A DNA stretch of 64,000 nt, taken from the NCBI GenBank assembly GCA_000149265.1, contig CH002886.1, positions 243,644-307,643 of the forward strand. The letters are read 5' to 3'. How positions within the stretch are numbered: position 1 is the first letter of the stretch; every line of letters starts with the position of its first letter. A program made the position numbers and the translations under genes. The stretch comes from Ciona savignyi. Its lineage: Eukaryota; Chordata; Ascidiacea; Phlebobranchia; Cionidae. Of this stretch, positions 1 through 12,900 are shown piece by piece. Under the pieces are notes generated by a model. The model saw only the letters and a program-made list of their open reading frames with translations, was not told where the DNA came from and searched no databases.

Positions 1-999
1 TCATAATAAGTTTTTACTCTTAAATTACGTGATTTGTATAACAAAACAACATTTCAATGTCTTGTCCATCTCTAAACATAAGTGTAAGCTTTATAAATTG
101 TCAACTAGCATAACTGCATATAAATCAAGCTAACCTAGAAAATATGACGTATGTATGCACAAGATTAAAAAAATTAAAGCCTAAACTTCAAAAAACAACA
201 GTGACAAAACATTAAAACCCAAAAATAACAATATAAAAAAGGTAATATAAAGTCAAAAAATAAAATTAATATAAAAATGTCATGAATGCATGGGGAGAAA
301 ATCAAAACTAAATGACGCTGCAATAGTAAACGTCAAAGTCCAGTGAATTCATAATAGATTTTATAGAATTACAGAACATTGAGTGCTGATGTAGCCAAGG
401 CTACAAAGCACAACAAATACATGCCCCAGAAAACAAACATTTAATTCAAACGTCGAAAATATGTATTTAAAAAAATAAGACAAGATGCATAAGATTTTTC
501 ACTGTTGCACATACAAGTTCTTATAGAAACCTGCCATGATTTCCAGAGTGCGTTGCAGCAAACATAAATGTTGCAGCAAAATTAGTCGAATTATAATCCA
601 AGTTGCTGAAAGTTAAACTTGTTGCCTCTATCAGGTAAAATATATTCAGCATTCTGCACGGATGCAGTTTAACATTTCTCAAATAACAGCATAAAGTTAT
701 ACATACACCAATCTTTCGTGATTGGCGTAAAAAAAGTTAATGCCCTAACAATAAGCCATTTGAAAAATTATTCACACACTAAATATGGTGTTGTTATACT
801 GTCGTTCGTGTTATTATACTGGCGTTTGTAACAATAATGCCGTGAACAGCGATCGTTTTCTAGGCTATGTATTTGTTTTATTTAGGCTCAACTATCAGTT
901 CATGATTAAACTCTACGTGCTAGGTTAATTTTAGCTGCCTTGTCGTAGTGTTCTAAACTTACCGAAGCAAGTAGACCTACCCACTCTATATTTTTGTAC

Positions 1000-1117
1000 C
1001 TGTTTTGACAGTTTGATTAACAAGCGGCGCTTCTGTTGGATTATTTACAGCCCAACTCCAAAGAGGAGTTAATAATTTAGACGAATAGCATTGAACTAAA
1101 GATTGCATACCAGCCAT
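1000..1117 (-). CDS. Candidate 5' coding exon of an unidentified minus-strand gene
   Basis: An open stretch starts at an ATG (CAT on the plus strand at 1115-1117), encodes about 39 residues beginning MAGMQSLVQCYSS and ends at a GTACAA donor after 1000. The peptide contains a tryptophan pair (PLWSWAVNNP) and no low-complexity bias. A possible continuation exon after a TTTAACTTTCAG acceptor near 600 stays open for about 24 hydrophobic residues, but I could not close a full gene and do not recognise the family. It could be chance; the first kilobase of the window otherwise shows nothing I can name. Confidence 0.2.
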
Positions 1118-1548
1118 GATGACTTATAATTCCGTACACTGTTTCAAAACTTCACATGAGTTTATGGGATTCAAGAAATCTTCGATTCCAAAGGATAAAT
1201 TTCTCCACTTTCTGATTCATTTCGTTAATTACAATTTTCCTTTAGGCGGCACCTTGTTGTCGAATACACCGGTATTTTCAACAATTTTGTAGTCTCGCAG
1301 CAGTCGAACGACAGAAAAATTTAAAGAACTTTTATTAAATAACAAAAATTTTAAAATGTTTTGTTTAAATGATTATAAAGTTTTGTTATCGGCATGGCAT
1401 TTTATTTAAGGACAAACCGTTTTTTTACATTGGACGCGGTATTCTAACGAATGTCCATCTAACGGACGACCCGGCTTAAATACACATTTATGGTGTCATG
1501 TTTTAAACATAGGAATCGTTTAGTGTCGCATTGTAGAAAACGTATGAA

Positions 1549-1869
1549 CGGTCGTGTGGCCAAGTGGTTAACGCGACCGATTCATATACCAATCCATATA
1601 TATATGAAATAGACTGAGTTACGAGCCCATCATGGGATCGAAACTGAGCCCGGTAAAAAACATTGTAGAACACTTATTGTACAACACTTTTTTAAACAAA
1701 ATTGTAGAACATGTTTTTTTGTTGCATCTGATATGTAAATATAACATAATTTTGTACGGTCATATGAGCAAATGGTCAACGCGACCGATACATATATCGA
1801 CTCTATACAAAAACGGTCCTAGTCACGGGCCCATTTTGGGTTCAAAACTTGGCACGGTAAAAAAATTGT
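1549..1869 (+). repeat. Two tandem tRNA-derived SINE-like copies (second family)
   Basis: Two similar segments, about 1549-1667 and 1757-1869, each begin with a tRNA-like A box (TGGCCAAGTGG at 1557-1567; TGAGCAAATGG in copy 2) and carry a B-box-like stretch (GGATCGAAAC near 1635; GGGTTCAAAAC near 1838). Each is followed by a CGGTAAAAAA run and a shared tail with TTGTAGAACAC or TTGAACACGTTGT. The anticodon region does not fold into a normal tRNA, so these are pol III-type SINE heads rather than tRNA genes. Their sequence differs from the common SINE of this window. Confidence 0.6.
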
Positions 1870-3823
1870 TGAACACGTTGTATAAAATCATTATTATGTG
1901 GTATTTGATTATGATTTTTATTTACTTTTTTGTATTCACTTGAACATTATACCTATATACAACTTTTTTTGTCTGTATATGATTTGGTTTTCGCCTCTTT
2001 ATTCCGGTAAAATTGATCCCCGCTGACTATGCTGCTGTTTCTCGGTTAAAGTTTAAATTGCTAGACAAATTATAAATCGATGCCATTCGTCGACCTCACT
2101 CTAAATAAACAAAATTGATTGGCTCTTGAAAAGTAATAATAATTTTTGCAGGGCGGGATACAGCGGATTTTCTTTGGGTTTTGTTGTGTATCTTTGCATG
2201 ACTTGTTCAAGTACTATATGTTTTGTTCTGAAACCATTTTTGTACCAAAAATCTAGATATTTTCTATTGGCTCAATTATCGGTGGGTTTATAATTTATAC
2301 TAGCATATTCTAAAAAATTAAGAGTGGTGGGTTTCTTTGAGATGACGACAGTAAATTTTTGTTGCCAATTAAGAAATATCGGTTCCAAAAATATCGAAAA
2401 ACCGTCTCATTTTTATAGGATTTTGTGGTTTGTCGCAGTTCCCCTTGTCTTCGGCAAATTAAATGGTCGTTGCAAATCACCAACTGTAAGATTTATTGTC
2501 GCCATTAATATATATATATTTATAAAGATGTCACAAGGGAATAATTGCGCTATTGTATTCCCTTTTCCCCACCATTTCACCAAACTATAAAACGCGTAAT
2601 TTTGCTCCTGTTCAGTCACAATATGGTACATATTTTTTCATTTAATAAATTAGGTAAATTTGTGATGATTTAATTGTACATATACATTTTCCATAGAAAA
2701 CCGTCATTTACAGACTTTTCGTTCACGCCATTATTCCCATGTCATTTTCGGATAATTTCATAAAGTTTTGGATAATGACGTTATTTCAAACTCTGAATAA
2801 GAGAAGACGTCTTAGCATTGGAAACTTCTCACAAAAGACAGGTGCTAGGAGCCAGCAACACCTAGTCGGGAAGTTACAACCAACTATTTAGTTAGCAAGA
2901 CTTATGACAGTCGTTTCTTGATGTATGGTAAAACAATATATTAAACGAAAACTAATGTATACTCGTGATTTAGTGGAAATATGTGTTAAATATATTAAGC
3001 AAGCAAAACCTGTAACCAGTGCCTCGAATCAAATCACACATTCGTGACTTTTGAAAATAAATTCCGCAATTCTCCTCGGATAGGAGTTGGGACTTTGTGA
3101 TCAGTTGGTTGAATCTTTTACGCACTGCAAGATCACCGCCCTTTGGGATATTACTCTGCCAAGTTTGTCCTGTAGGCAGAATTCTTCTTTAATTAATAAC
3201 TCCAATGTTCATTATGTAAAACTGAAGATCGCCCGTGCTCTTGTACCGTTGCTGCTAACTTTTCGTCGACTTATCCCAGCAAAAAAACATCTTTTTTAAT
3301 CACAAAATGAATTATTCTTGAACACACGTTATTACAATGTCAGGAATGTAATTTATAACCTACGCTCATAACGTAATGATAACCTAATAAAAATTTGCGA
3401 AACGAGCTGGTCACGAGAAAACATTTCAGAACAGATCGTAAATTGTAATTTGTTAGCATGTGAATTATAATAATATATAATTTAATTATATATTAATTTA
3501 TTCTTAAGTATTGTTTGTATACTGATCGCAATAACAAACCACCAATTTAAAAAATAAACAATAATAAACCACCAAGTCAAAAAATAATGAAATTTATCCT
3601 GAATATGAAAGGAATGATTCCGTTTTTTCCAGTTAATCCCGTATATAATTACTGTTGTTTTAAACTAAGAAGGCGTGACATCATTCTTTAGGGTTTTTAC
3701 ATCTTTTAAAATTAAAAATTTTAATTGAAATTGTTTGTAAATCGAGTTAGGTTTGTGCGCTGCCACGCAAAATTTTATATTAAATACCATTGTTTTGACG
3801 TTTTAAGCGATTCTTTGTTTGTG
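1870..3823. other. Intergenic AT-rich stretch, no gene recognised
   Basis: Open frames here are short and lack splice context or family similarity. A small direct repeat of an AACAATAAACCACCAA type sits near 3535-3585. Nothing else can be supported. Confidence 0.5.
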
Positions 3824-4110
3824 TCCGGCCCGATGGTCTAGCGGTTAAGTGCGTCGCCTTTCAATCGAAAGGTTGCAGGTGCGAAACTGGTCGCTAGCTA
3901 GTGGGTTGTGTCCTTGGGCAAGGCACTTTACGGACATTGCCTGAACCCAGCGGATTAATGGGTTCTACCAAATTGAAGGAACGTGTCTATCATATACAAC
4001 ACACTGCAATAGCTCCGGTAACCCGACGATGGGCGCGAGGTGATCTGACGATTGCCCGTGTGATAACCCCTGGGGTTTTTCCCATTCACGGGGATAAACA
4101 TGAATATCCC
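3824..4110 (+). repeat. SINE, full-length copy (main family)
   Basis: This is the reference copy of the main SINE family. It starts TCCGGCCCGATGGTCTAGCG, which resembles a tRNA 5' half with A box TGGTCTAGCGG, then has CTTTCAATCGAAAGGTTGC in the anticodon to T-arm area. The body contains CTTGGGCAAGGCACTT, TGAACCCAGCGGATTAATGG, ACACACTGCAATAGCTCCGG, GGTGATCTGACGATTGCCCG. It ends GGATAAACATGAATATCC. No open frame is conserved between copies, so it is a non-autonomous pol III retroposon needing a LINE partner in trans (inference). Confidence 0.85.
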
Positions 4111-4539
4111 CTGAATATCCCTTTGTCTTTGTTTGCTAATTAGGCCTACACGTAATTTCATGCACCATACACATCCCATGGTTGGCGATTAACATCATCA
4201 GTCAAATATGAATTTGTATTCTGATTGTGTTGCCTTGTTATGTGTGTAAAATGTAAAAATTTATGTGTGTAATTCAGTTTGTAAAACAAACTAAAATTTC
4301 ATAAAACAAAGTTATATTGTGGCAATAAAGCAAGTCAATATTATCGTATCTTCGATTGATAGGTAGTAAGTGGCCTGCATGATTCGCGCTGGTTAGAACA
4401 CCAAAAATGAGCCATCTGTGTAATATAGGTAACAAAACACTTTGTTTCTTTAGACCAGGTTTATGGATAAAACTCTTACTTAGCGTTGTAATTTATAAAT
4501 CAGTAAGCATGAAGCCATACGTGGCAGTCAAAGCTATCG

Positions 4540-4828
4540 TCCGGCCCGTTGGTCTAACGGTTAAGTGCGTCGCCTTTCAATCGAAAGGTTGAAGTTGCGA
4601 AACTGGTCGCTAGCTAGTCGGTTGTGTCCTTGGGCAAGGCACTTTACGGACATTGCCTGAACCCAGCGGATTAATGGGTTCTACAAAATTGAAGGAACGT
4701 GTCTATCATATAGGCTACAACACACTGCAATAGCTCCGGTAACCCGACGATGGGCGCGAGGTGATCTGACGATTGCTCGTGTGTTAACTCCCTTGGTTTT
4801 TCCTATTCAAGGGGATAAAGATGAATAA
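4540..4828 (+). repeat. SINE, full-length copy (main family)
   Basis: Nearly the same sequence as the copy at 3824 and in the same orientation, 430 bases downstream. Minor differences include GGCCCGTTGG in the head and a TAGGCTACAACACAC insertion in the body. The tail is GGATAAAGATGAATAACC. Confidence 0.85.
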
Positions 4829-6920
4829 CCTGTTAAATCGAAACCAGTACAATGGTTAACCCAGTTAGGAGAATTGTTGGCCCGGAAAGGGAACGTCAAA
4901 GCGTATTTCGTGACTCACGCACAATCGCACATTCTTGCGTGATGAATCGCTTATTACGGCATGTCCAAACAAAAAGTAAACCAAAAGTATTTTAATAATT
5001 CATTGAATGCCGCATCAATTGGGCCCAGTAAAAATTAAAATTAATATCAAGCGAAACACAAAATATTTTTGTCCAACTCTTGATAATGGTTTCTTGTCGG
5101 TTCGTGGGATTAACGAAATCGAACTAAAACTTGAGTTAGCTAACATGATTGTTATGCTAGCTAACCAGATTAGACGCAGTGTAGTTAAAATTGAAACACA
5201 GACGCTAATTTACATTTATAACTTATTTGCGCAACAGCAAGTCGCCATGTTTAGTTTGAAAATCGACGGTTTAACCTTCGGCTTGAGCGCGAGCGTCACC
5301 TTAATGGTTTAGAACCGAAACCACTGGGCAGCTTCTGGGTCTTTCCGGATAGTAGCACGTTAACTCTGGTGGTGCTCAGAATACCACGTGGTCCTGTCTG
5401 TGTATGAGCAAATGATTACATAGGCCTACATGTAATTTTAAATTGAGTGGCTGTTCATGGTTGACTGTAACTTTCCTGAAAATATTTGGTATGTTTAACT
5501 TTAATACTTACTCTAACACTTTAATAAGCACTTATTTGTTTCGACTTGATGGAACATATCAATTACCTCGTATATAATTTGGTGTTATCACCGCGAACCA
5601 TCGCTTAATACTTTTATTGACTTGGAATAACTTATTGTACAATATATTTAAACATTAACATTTTGGCCTAGTGGTGGGTAATGCGTGATTGACAATAATG
5701 TGCTTTTATATCTTATCACACGTTATAAACTGCCGGCCTAAAAGGCGAAAAAACTCTCGGGTAATCGATACCAATTCGTCATTTCAAACGGCTGGCTGGA
5801 AATTGTGGTTTATTGGTGTCATCGAGACGGCATTCAGACGAGAAGGGAGTGTTTAATACTCGACATGGAATTTGAAAATGTTTCTTTTTAACGGTAACAA
5901 CATGTTATGCATTTAGTTTACTTAGTTTTTTTAGTTATTTTTTCGCACCTTTATTGTATTAAAGAACAATGGCATAATTATTTTAAGTTAAGGAGGAAGG
6001 ATAAAACAGCAAAACTGCAGTACTTAAAACAGGTACGTAAATATACACTGAAAAAACATGACGTGCAGTTAAACCTTACATTAACCAAATTAAAAAATTG
6101 CCATTGAAAACTTTAAATCAAAATTAATTCCTTGGCTAAATTGGCCCAGTACTGAGGGACGGGCTTTATTAGATTTAAGTGAAAAAAATACTAAAATGAA
6201 ATTCCACCGGCTTGTACTTTTCCACGCGCCAAGGCGCTGCTGGGCCACTTATAAGCAGCTTGATTTCAACTACTGATTTCATTAAAAGGACGCCATGCTA
6301 TCGTCTTAAAGCGTCCGGTTACATTTATTTTTTCCTTTTGTGAGTCCACTGCGCAACAAGCGAGCACTCCACATGTGCTGAACGAGATGGAGAGAACTGT
6401 ATGAAAACGGGCGACTGCTGGCAGATAGCTATAATGTTAAATTGGTGTAGTGGCCCATTTTCATATAGCTACTTATATGGTTATGCGCTAGAAAATAAGG
6501 ATGTTTTTAATAGCTACTGCTACTGTTGTTAGAGCTAGCAAAACCAGGGAATATCCATTTTCTTATAGCTACTGGAACAGTTAGGCAGTGTTACGCACAA
6601 AATGTAAAGGTCACCTTTTGTATTGAGACCTACATGTTCGGTTTTTACAATCGTGTCCAGAAATAGAGCTGTTAATTAGTTAGGCCTACTACATAATTCG
6701 GTAGGCCGGTAGTATATCTTTTTTTCTTGGAAAGCGGTTGAGACCGCGTGGATTCATTCACGCTGTGCTGGACAAAAAAAGAAATAACAGACTTTATTCT
6801 CTTTTAGGCATTTACTGGCTATAGATAGTAAAGAGCGCTGTTATTTAATTGCGTTTCAGTCATACCAGAGAGCTTTTCTTACAGCGAACTGTGACTGGGA
6901 AACCTTTTGTTAATTTTCAG
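4829..6920. other. Intergenic stretch upstream of the SLC6 gene
   Basis: Two frames without family similarity (101 codons at 5007-5312, 66 codons at 5907-6107) lie here and I do not call them genes. A short direct repeat of CCATTTTC(A/T)TATAGCTACT occurs near 6452 and 6555. No convincing TATA box was seen in front of the transporter gene. Confidence 0.4.
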
Positions 6921-6921
6921 T
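6909..6921 (+). promoter_or_regulatory. Splice-acceptor-like site 7 nt before the SLC6 start codon
   Basis: The run TGTTAATTTTCAG ends at 6920, and the SLC6 ATG begins at 6928. It is either the 3' end of a 5'-UTR intron or a spliced-leader trans-splice acceptor. No upstream coding exon is needed because the protein N terminus is complete. Confidence 0.5.
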
Positions 6922-6927
6922 AGAAAG

Positions 6928-9900
6928 ATGGCGAATAAAGTGTCTGTTAAGGAGCCTGAATCTACGAGGTAAATTTTGTTTAACATTTAATTCTTTAATC
7001 AAACATGTAGTGGCATCACATCTCGGCACTAAGTATTTTAGTCCAAGCGTACATTAAAGAGGGATTTCCATTAGGATTACGGCCGTTTGCGTATATTTTC
7101 ATAAACAAAAAATTTCCGACATGTTCTACCACTATCGATATGACTTTTCCTTCATATATGTTTTTAAATTACTGCTAAAGAAGCAAAAACAAACTAAACT
7201 AATGAACTTAACAGAGAAACTTGGGCTGGAAAGCACGAATTCATTCTGGCATTGGTCGGATATTCTGTGGGACTTGGCAATGTGTGGAGATTTCCTTATC
7301 TTTGCTACGATAATGGAGGAGGTATGTTCCGATGCTTAACACGTATTTTTCACAAACCGCTGATGTGACTTCAATAACAGGAAACGATAACGAAAACGTT
7401 ACTTTAATTTCCCTTGTTTTGGTCTTCCTCGTTAGGCTATTAAGAAATGTAATTACTTGTGTTCCCTTCAAACTGTAGAGAATTGTTACTAAAATATCTT
7501 ATAAACTGTTTATTTAACAAGCCATGCCTGACACGAATCGGCAATTTATGCAATATATGACGTCATCCATTTTATACCAGGTGCATTCCTGATTCCGTAT
7601 CTGATATTTGTTCTGTTGGCCGGGATTCCGCTATTCTTTCTGGAGATATCCCTGGGCCAGTTCACCCAACAGAGCTGCATCGAAGTTTGGAGTCGTTTGG
7701 CGCCTTCTATGAAGGTTAGTATCGCCACCCGAGCGACTGTACAGGACTGATTATTTTACTGCTGTATAGTTAAAAAAGGATACTTTCACCACTTAGATGG
7801 TGCTTTCAAGAATGCCATTGCGTGATCCAAACCAGCAGCTGACTGGACGCTTGTGTCAATGGGCATGACGCTTAACGGACGTTGCTTTTACCCATTGGAA
7901 TCTATTGTGTGGCAAAACTAAAGTATTGTCCGATACGCAGCATCCTGTAGTTATAACAGCCATTTGGTTTTATTAACCGTAGATCGTATTTCGGAATAAC
8001 ATATGTCGCCAAACCCAACACATTCCTCAGAATTTCCTGTTTCGGTTAATAGAACCATAACATAAGTTGTTGACATTAATGTATAATTTAGTTTATTGAT
8101 ATTATAATTTATACTTTTGTTTTGTTGGTATAAGTTGTATAAGATTGTTAAAAAAACATTTTAGGACACTCTCAAAACGATTACGATTAGCCTACTTGGC
8201 AATTTCTTAGTTAAAAGGAAAATATTATTTTGGTAAAACACATTACGTTTGTTTATAGTAAATAGTGTGGAATCGATCGTTTACCATCATATAGCAAGTC
8301 TTTGTATTCCCCGAGGATATTTTAAAAGGTCGCGATTTCGCCTAGTTATTGATTTTTACGTATACGTTGGATGCCCAGTGGAAAAATACGTTATTTCCTT
8401 CAGGAGAGCCCGAACCAACTTCCCCTTGGTATACTACTAGTTTGGTTGTTTACTGTGCTAGGCCAACTGCAGTGCTGGTCGCTGTTTTAATAAAGGAAAT
8501 TACGTCATTATTTTGCCGCTCTACCGTATTAATCCGCTTTACAAAATGAATGTGCGTTCACTTTAACATAGTTTAAACATCACCATCTGTGCGAAAACAC
8601 GCAACATTTATTCCAAATACAAGTCAGTCGTAACTACACTTGAAGGACAACCAGAAAAACAAACACACACAACATCGGGTATACGCAATGCTAATCAACA
8701 TATTGCCGTCAACACACTGTCCCTAAGGACATGAAGTAAGTATGTGTGACCCGAATCACGTCTTTCAGGGCGTCGCATATGGCTCGGCGGTTGTGAACTT
8801 CATGTGCGCGATATACTTCGTCATTGTGATGTCGTGGTCGGTCTTGTACCTTGTTCACTCATGCATACCCGGCGACCTTCCATGGACAACTTGCGGTAAG
8901 TTGGCATCACTATTGTCGGTGGCCACAGCAACGATAAACAAGATATCAACGGGTTATATTCGTACCCGTTATACTGAGCTGCATCGATATGTTTTTTGCT
9001 CGTAAAAAGGCCTAAAGCATAATAAACCCGCTAATGTAGCTTCGGAAAGTCGATTGTAGGCAGTACATTTCTGCCGATTACCCGTGTTATTTGTGTGGTA
9101 GTTTTCCAATAATGTTGAGGGTGATGCCTCCCCCATACCAAAATGACCTGTGGGTGAATCCCTCTCTCTCCACCACCCGCCTAAAAATATTGGCATAAAC
9201 TCTGTGTCTTGAGCAGGTAATTGGTGGAACAGCGAAGAATGCAGAGTCGCTGATATCCGGAGAAACGTCACGATGCTATTAAATACAACCTCCTGCAGTC
9301 GCAGCAACTTGACTACGTCACCGGAGCAAGAATTTTGGAGGTGGGGTCTCGTAGACTAACCTGACTATCTATAGTGGTTACTATTACATTACTATTATTT
9401 TAACTATAGTGGTTACTGTTACACTACACTGTACATTGTACTGACAAACCACACACTTTACCGGTACACTATACACTGTGGTGGTACTATACACAGACAT
9501 ATGCGTTTATTACAAGCTAGGAAAGCATGGCTGCAAATACGTGTTATCGCGGCGATAAAAAAAAAACCGCCGCAACGATTCTTTACCAAGAAAGCAGGAT
9601 ACTTTTGGAAAACATGAGCCGTAAACTCCTCATGATTAATACTTGAGAACAAAAAGTACGATTTTTATAGCCCCTGCATATTTGGGAAGGAAAATTAATT
9701 TGTTTAAAAGGTCAGATGATAGATTGTAAAGAGTTTGTTTATTAAGATAAGCTAACATGTTTTTTTTTCGTTTTTTTAGCAAATCCTAATAAATAATAAA
9801 ACTTTGTTGAATAAGACTCGAAATATATTATTCTCGAATACTCGATTATTTTCCATATTACAAACAACATTGTCAACGCGCAGGTATAAAACACGTTATT

Positions 9901-12900
9901 TAAAAGTTTTAACTCCTGCTTGTGTTTAGCACAGCAAAAATAATCATCAAATCTTCTGTTTCATTAAGAAAGGCTTATTACCGCGTAAGAATACCGAAAT
10001 GATTTTCAACTTTTTACTTTACACAGCAATTATGTCTTGCGCCAAACATCTGGTATTGAAAACATGGGGGGCTTGGACAACTGGCCACTTATTCTGTGTT
10101 TTATCGCCTCTTGGGTGGTCATCTATCTGTGCGTTTTCAAAGGAGCTCGTACGAGTGGAAAGGTAAATTAAAATTCATCTTGTTTACACCTTCTATTCGT
10201 AAGTCTCGTCGTGTTTTCCCAAAGCGTTTCCAGTGATGGTATTTGTACGAGTATATGCTTATTACCTTTATTTTTGTTATATAAATCACCACCATCACTA
10301 CTACAGTATCGCCACCTATATGGCATTCGACTTTTATATCAAGTATGACGCCGCAAAATTCCCCAAAGGACTGACCTATAGTACAAGAGATATTTACTTG
10401 CAACCACTAAAGGATTACTAGGCCGGCGAATTAGGATAACAAGTCGTATTCAATACGTTTAGCTTTATAGGTTAAGTCGCTAAGTCATAGGTATGCTAAT
10501 TTGCTTAAAAAAGTTGTACCAAAATGATAATCCAGCTAATCGCGTCAACAGCAGCCTTGTTTCCTGCTAGCGACTACGCATTGGCCTACGTCCTGTAATA
10601 TTTCCCGGCATATTGGTGATACTTCATTCTCTACCTACTTGGCGTATGGAATCCTCGTCGACTTTTTTTTAATTTAGCGCAAATTCAAGAAGTCGTCGTC
10701 GGGTTAAGTAGGGTTGTTGAAACATGCCATTCATTTGTGACGTAGTTAAGCACCAATTGTTCCCAAGCAAGAACTAATAATATTGAGATAACGAACCAAA
10801 ACAATGCTCACTGTCGTTAATTCTTCCTTTGTTTCTTTCTAGCTCTTATAGCGCTTATTTATAGTTTTAAGCAATTGCGGAACTTACGTTTAGCCCACAC
10901 GGAAATTGTAACTCATTTCGCAAATGGTTTTAAATTACAAGCATTGTAATTCGATACAAGCTAGCAAAATGCCTTGCCTTAATCAGTCTATTTTCGACAA
11001 AATGCGATTATCTAACATTACGCAATTGCTTAAGAAAATATTAAAATCGACCTGAAACTTAAAGAAACATTCAACAAAATATGTTTACAGGTGGTTTACG
11101 TGACTGCGATCGCACCTTATGTCTTACTCACAATCCTGTTAGTCCGGGGACTTACGTTGGAAGGTGCATGGGACGGCGTTGTGTACTTCCTCAAGCCTGA
11201 CTTATCGAAACTACTGGATTCAAAGGTTTGAATCACACTCGCGCTGTTTCACAAAATAATCTCGAGTTTGCAGGTATGGGAACAAGCAGGAGGGCAGATA
11301 TTCTATTCGTACGGCATCTGCTTCACAGTGTTGTATGCGTTCGGGAGCTACAATCGCTTCAACAATAATTGCTACAAGTTGGTATTTTAGGCATTTGTGT
11401 TCTGTGTTCTTTCATGCTTTATCACGGTAAATGCTCAGATTACCTTGCACCCACCGTTGGGTTATTGGAACTTTGCAGTTTATTGGAGCTTTGCAGTTTT
11501 ATTAAAAGCGATAGTTTCACTGGATTTAGACCAGTTACTAAACTGAGCGCCTAGACAAGGGTACAGTCGAGTAGATAGCGCCCAGGTTTGGGTAAAATGC
11601 GATGCACCAACCCAGCAGGCTAATATAACGGACAAAATAGGCCTACTTAGGCTAGAGCGCACCTGAGTAAGTTTATTGCGTATAAGCCTGGTAGTGCTTG
11701 TTTGCAAACGGGAAGTCGATTCTAACCTAAATGTTAATTTTATTTAAAGCGCAATACTGTTTTGCACAAAATTTAAATGATTTGTTTCTACTTTATATTA
11801 ATATATTATTATTTTGCCTTGGTAAATGCTGCAACTTTTTTAATGGAATATCATTTTTCCACTGCGGTCCACTCTGTCCGGGCCACTTTCTCAGATACTT
11901 GGTAAAATAATTTAAAGTTAAATACTTTTTTTAATTTCCATTCTTGAATTTTTTTTTGTACGTTGGGGTTGTTTGCCGTTTTGCTATACTATTTTAAATA
12001 ATATATTTAAACAAAGGCTTGTTTCATCCTTTGTTTATGTCGTCTTTTCCTGTTTTGTTCGATTATGATTTTGCTGCGTGTTTTCATCATGAAAACAAAG
12101 CATAAACAAAACTACCGTCTGACAATGGGCATGAGTAATGTAACATAGAGTTATAGTACCAAAATACATCACTAACAATCGCCACTTCGCAGACAATCAG
12201 TGATCCTGGCTTCGACGTGCAGTCTCACTTCGGTATTCGCATCGCTTGTTGTATTCAGTATCATCGGGCATATGTCGTTTGTGCAAGGAAAGAGCATCGA
12301 ATGCGTTGCCACTGAGGGTGATTATGGACTGTTATCATGAAGCATGTTTATCTTTTTTCGTGGAATCCCCGTGACAAAGCTAACTTCTCTGTGTACACTT
12401 CGTTTTGAAGGGCTTTACTGATGGCTGATTTGGCGGGTTCCATAGTCTATGTTATTATTTCGTCAACGCATTGAAAATCCCAGTACCGCCAAAAATTAGC
12501 GGCTATTGTTGATATATAGACAATAATCAAGTATAATCTTGTGGGGACTGGTTTCTTATAATCCGTTTATATTTTGTTGGATTTAGGGTCACTGGTAAAA
12601 CGGGGAATAAGTTTAGCTTGAAATTTTTAATTTTCCTGCGTTACTCTTAAAATTGGAAATAATTTTTACCCACGCTGTCGCTCGCCTTAATTTTGTTAAA
12701 AAGTAAACGATCTCGATGTATTCCAGTATTTTTGCTATTCCACCATTTTATAAACTAGCGGTTTGAGTAACCATCTTGTTTCTTCAGGACCAGGGTTGGT
12801 GTTCCAGGTGTACCCGGTTGGGCTGTCCCTGCTTCCAGTGCCGCATCTCTGGTCGGTTCTATTCTTTGCCACACTCTTCATGGTTGGCATCGATACCCAG

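Noticed and set aside
3901..4143. Open frames inside SINE copies here and elsewhere (for example 19261-19476, 28512-28856, 45462-45755)
   Set aside because: They repeat the same retroposon sequence, are not conserved between copies and carry no protein domain.
5007..5312. 101-codon open frame between SINE copies and the SLC6 gene
   Set aside because: No family similarity that I can see, no splice signals and AT-biased codons; chance is more likely.
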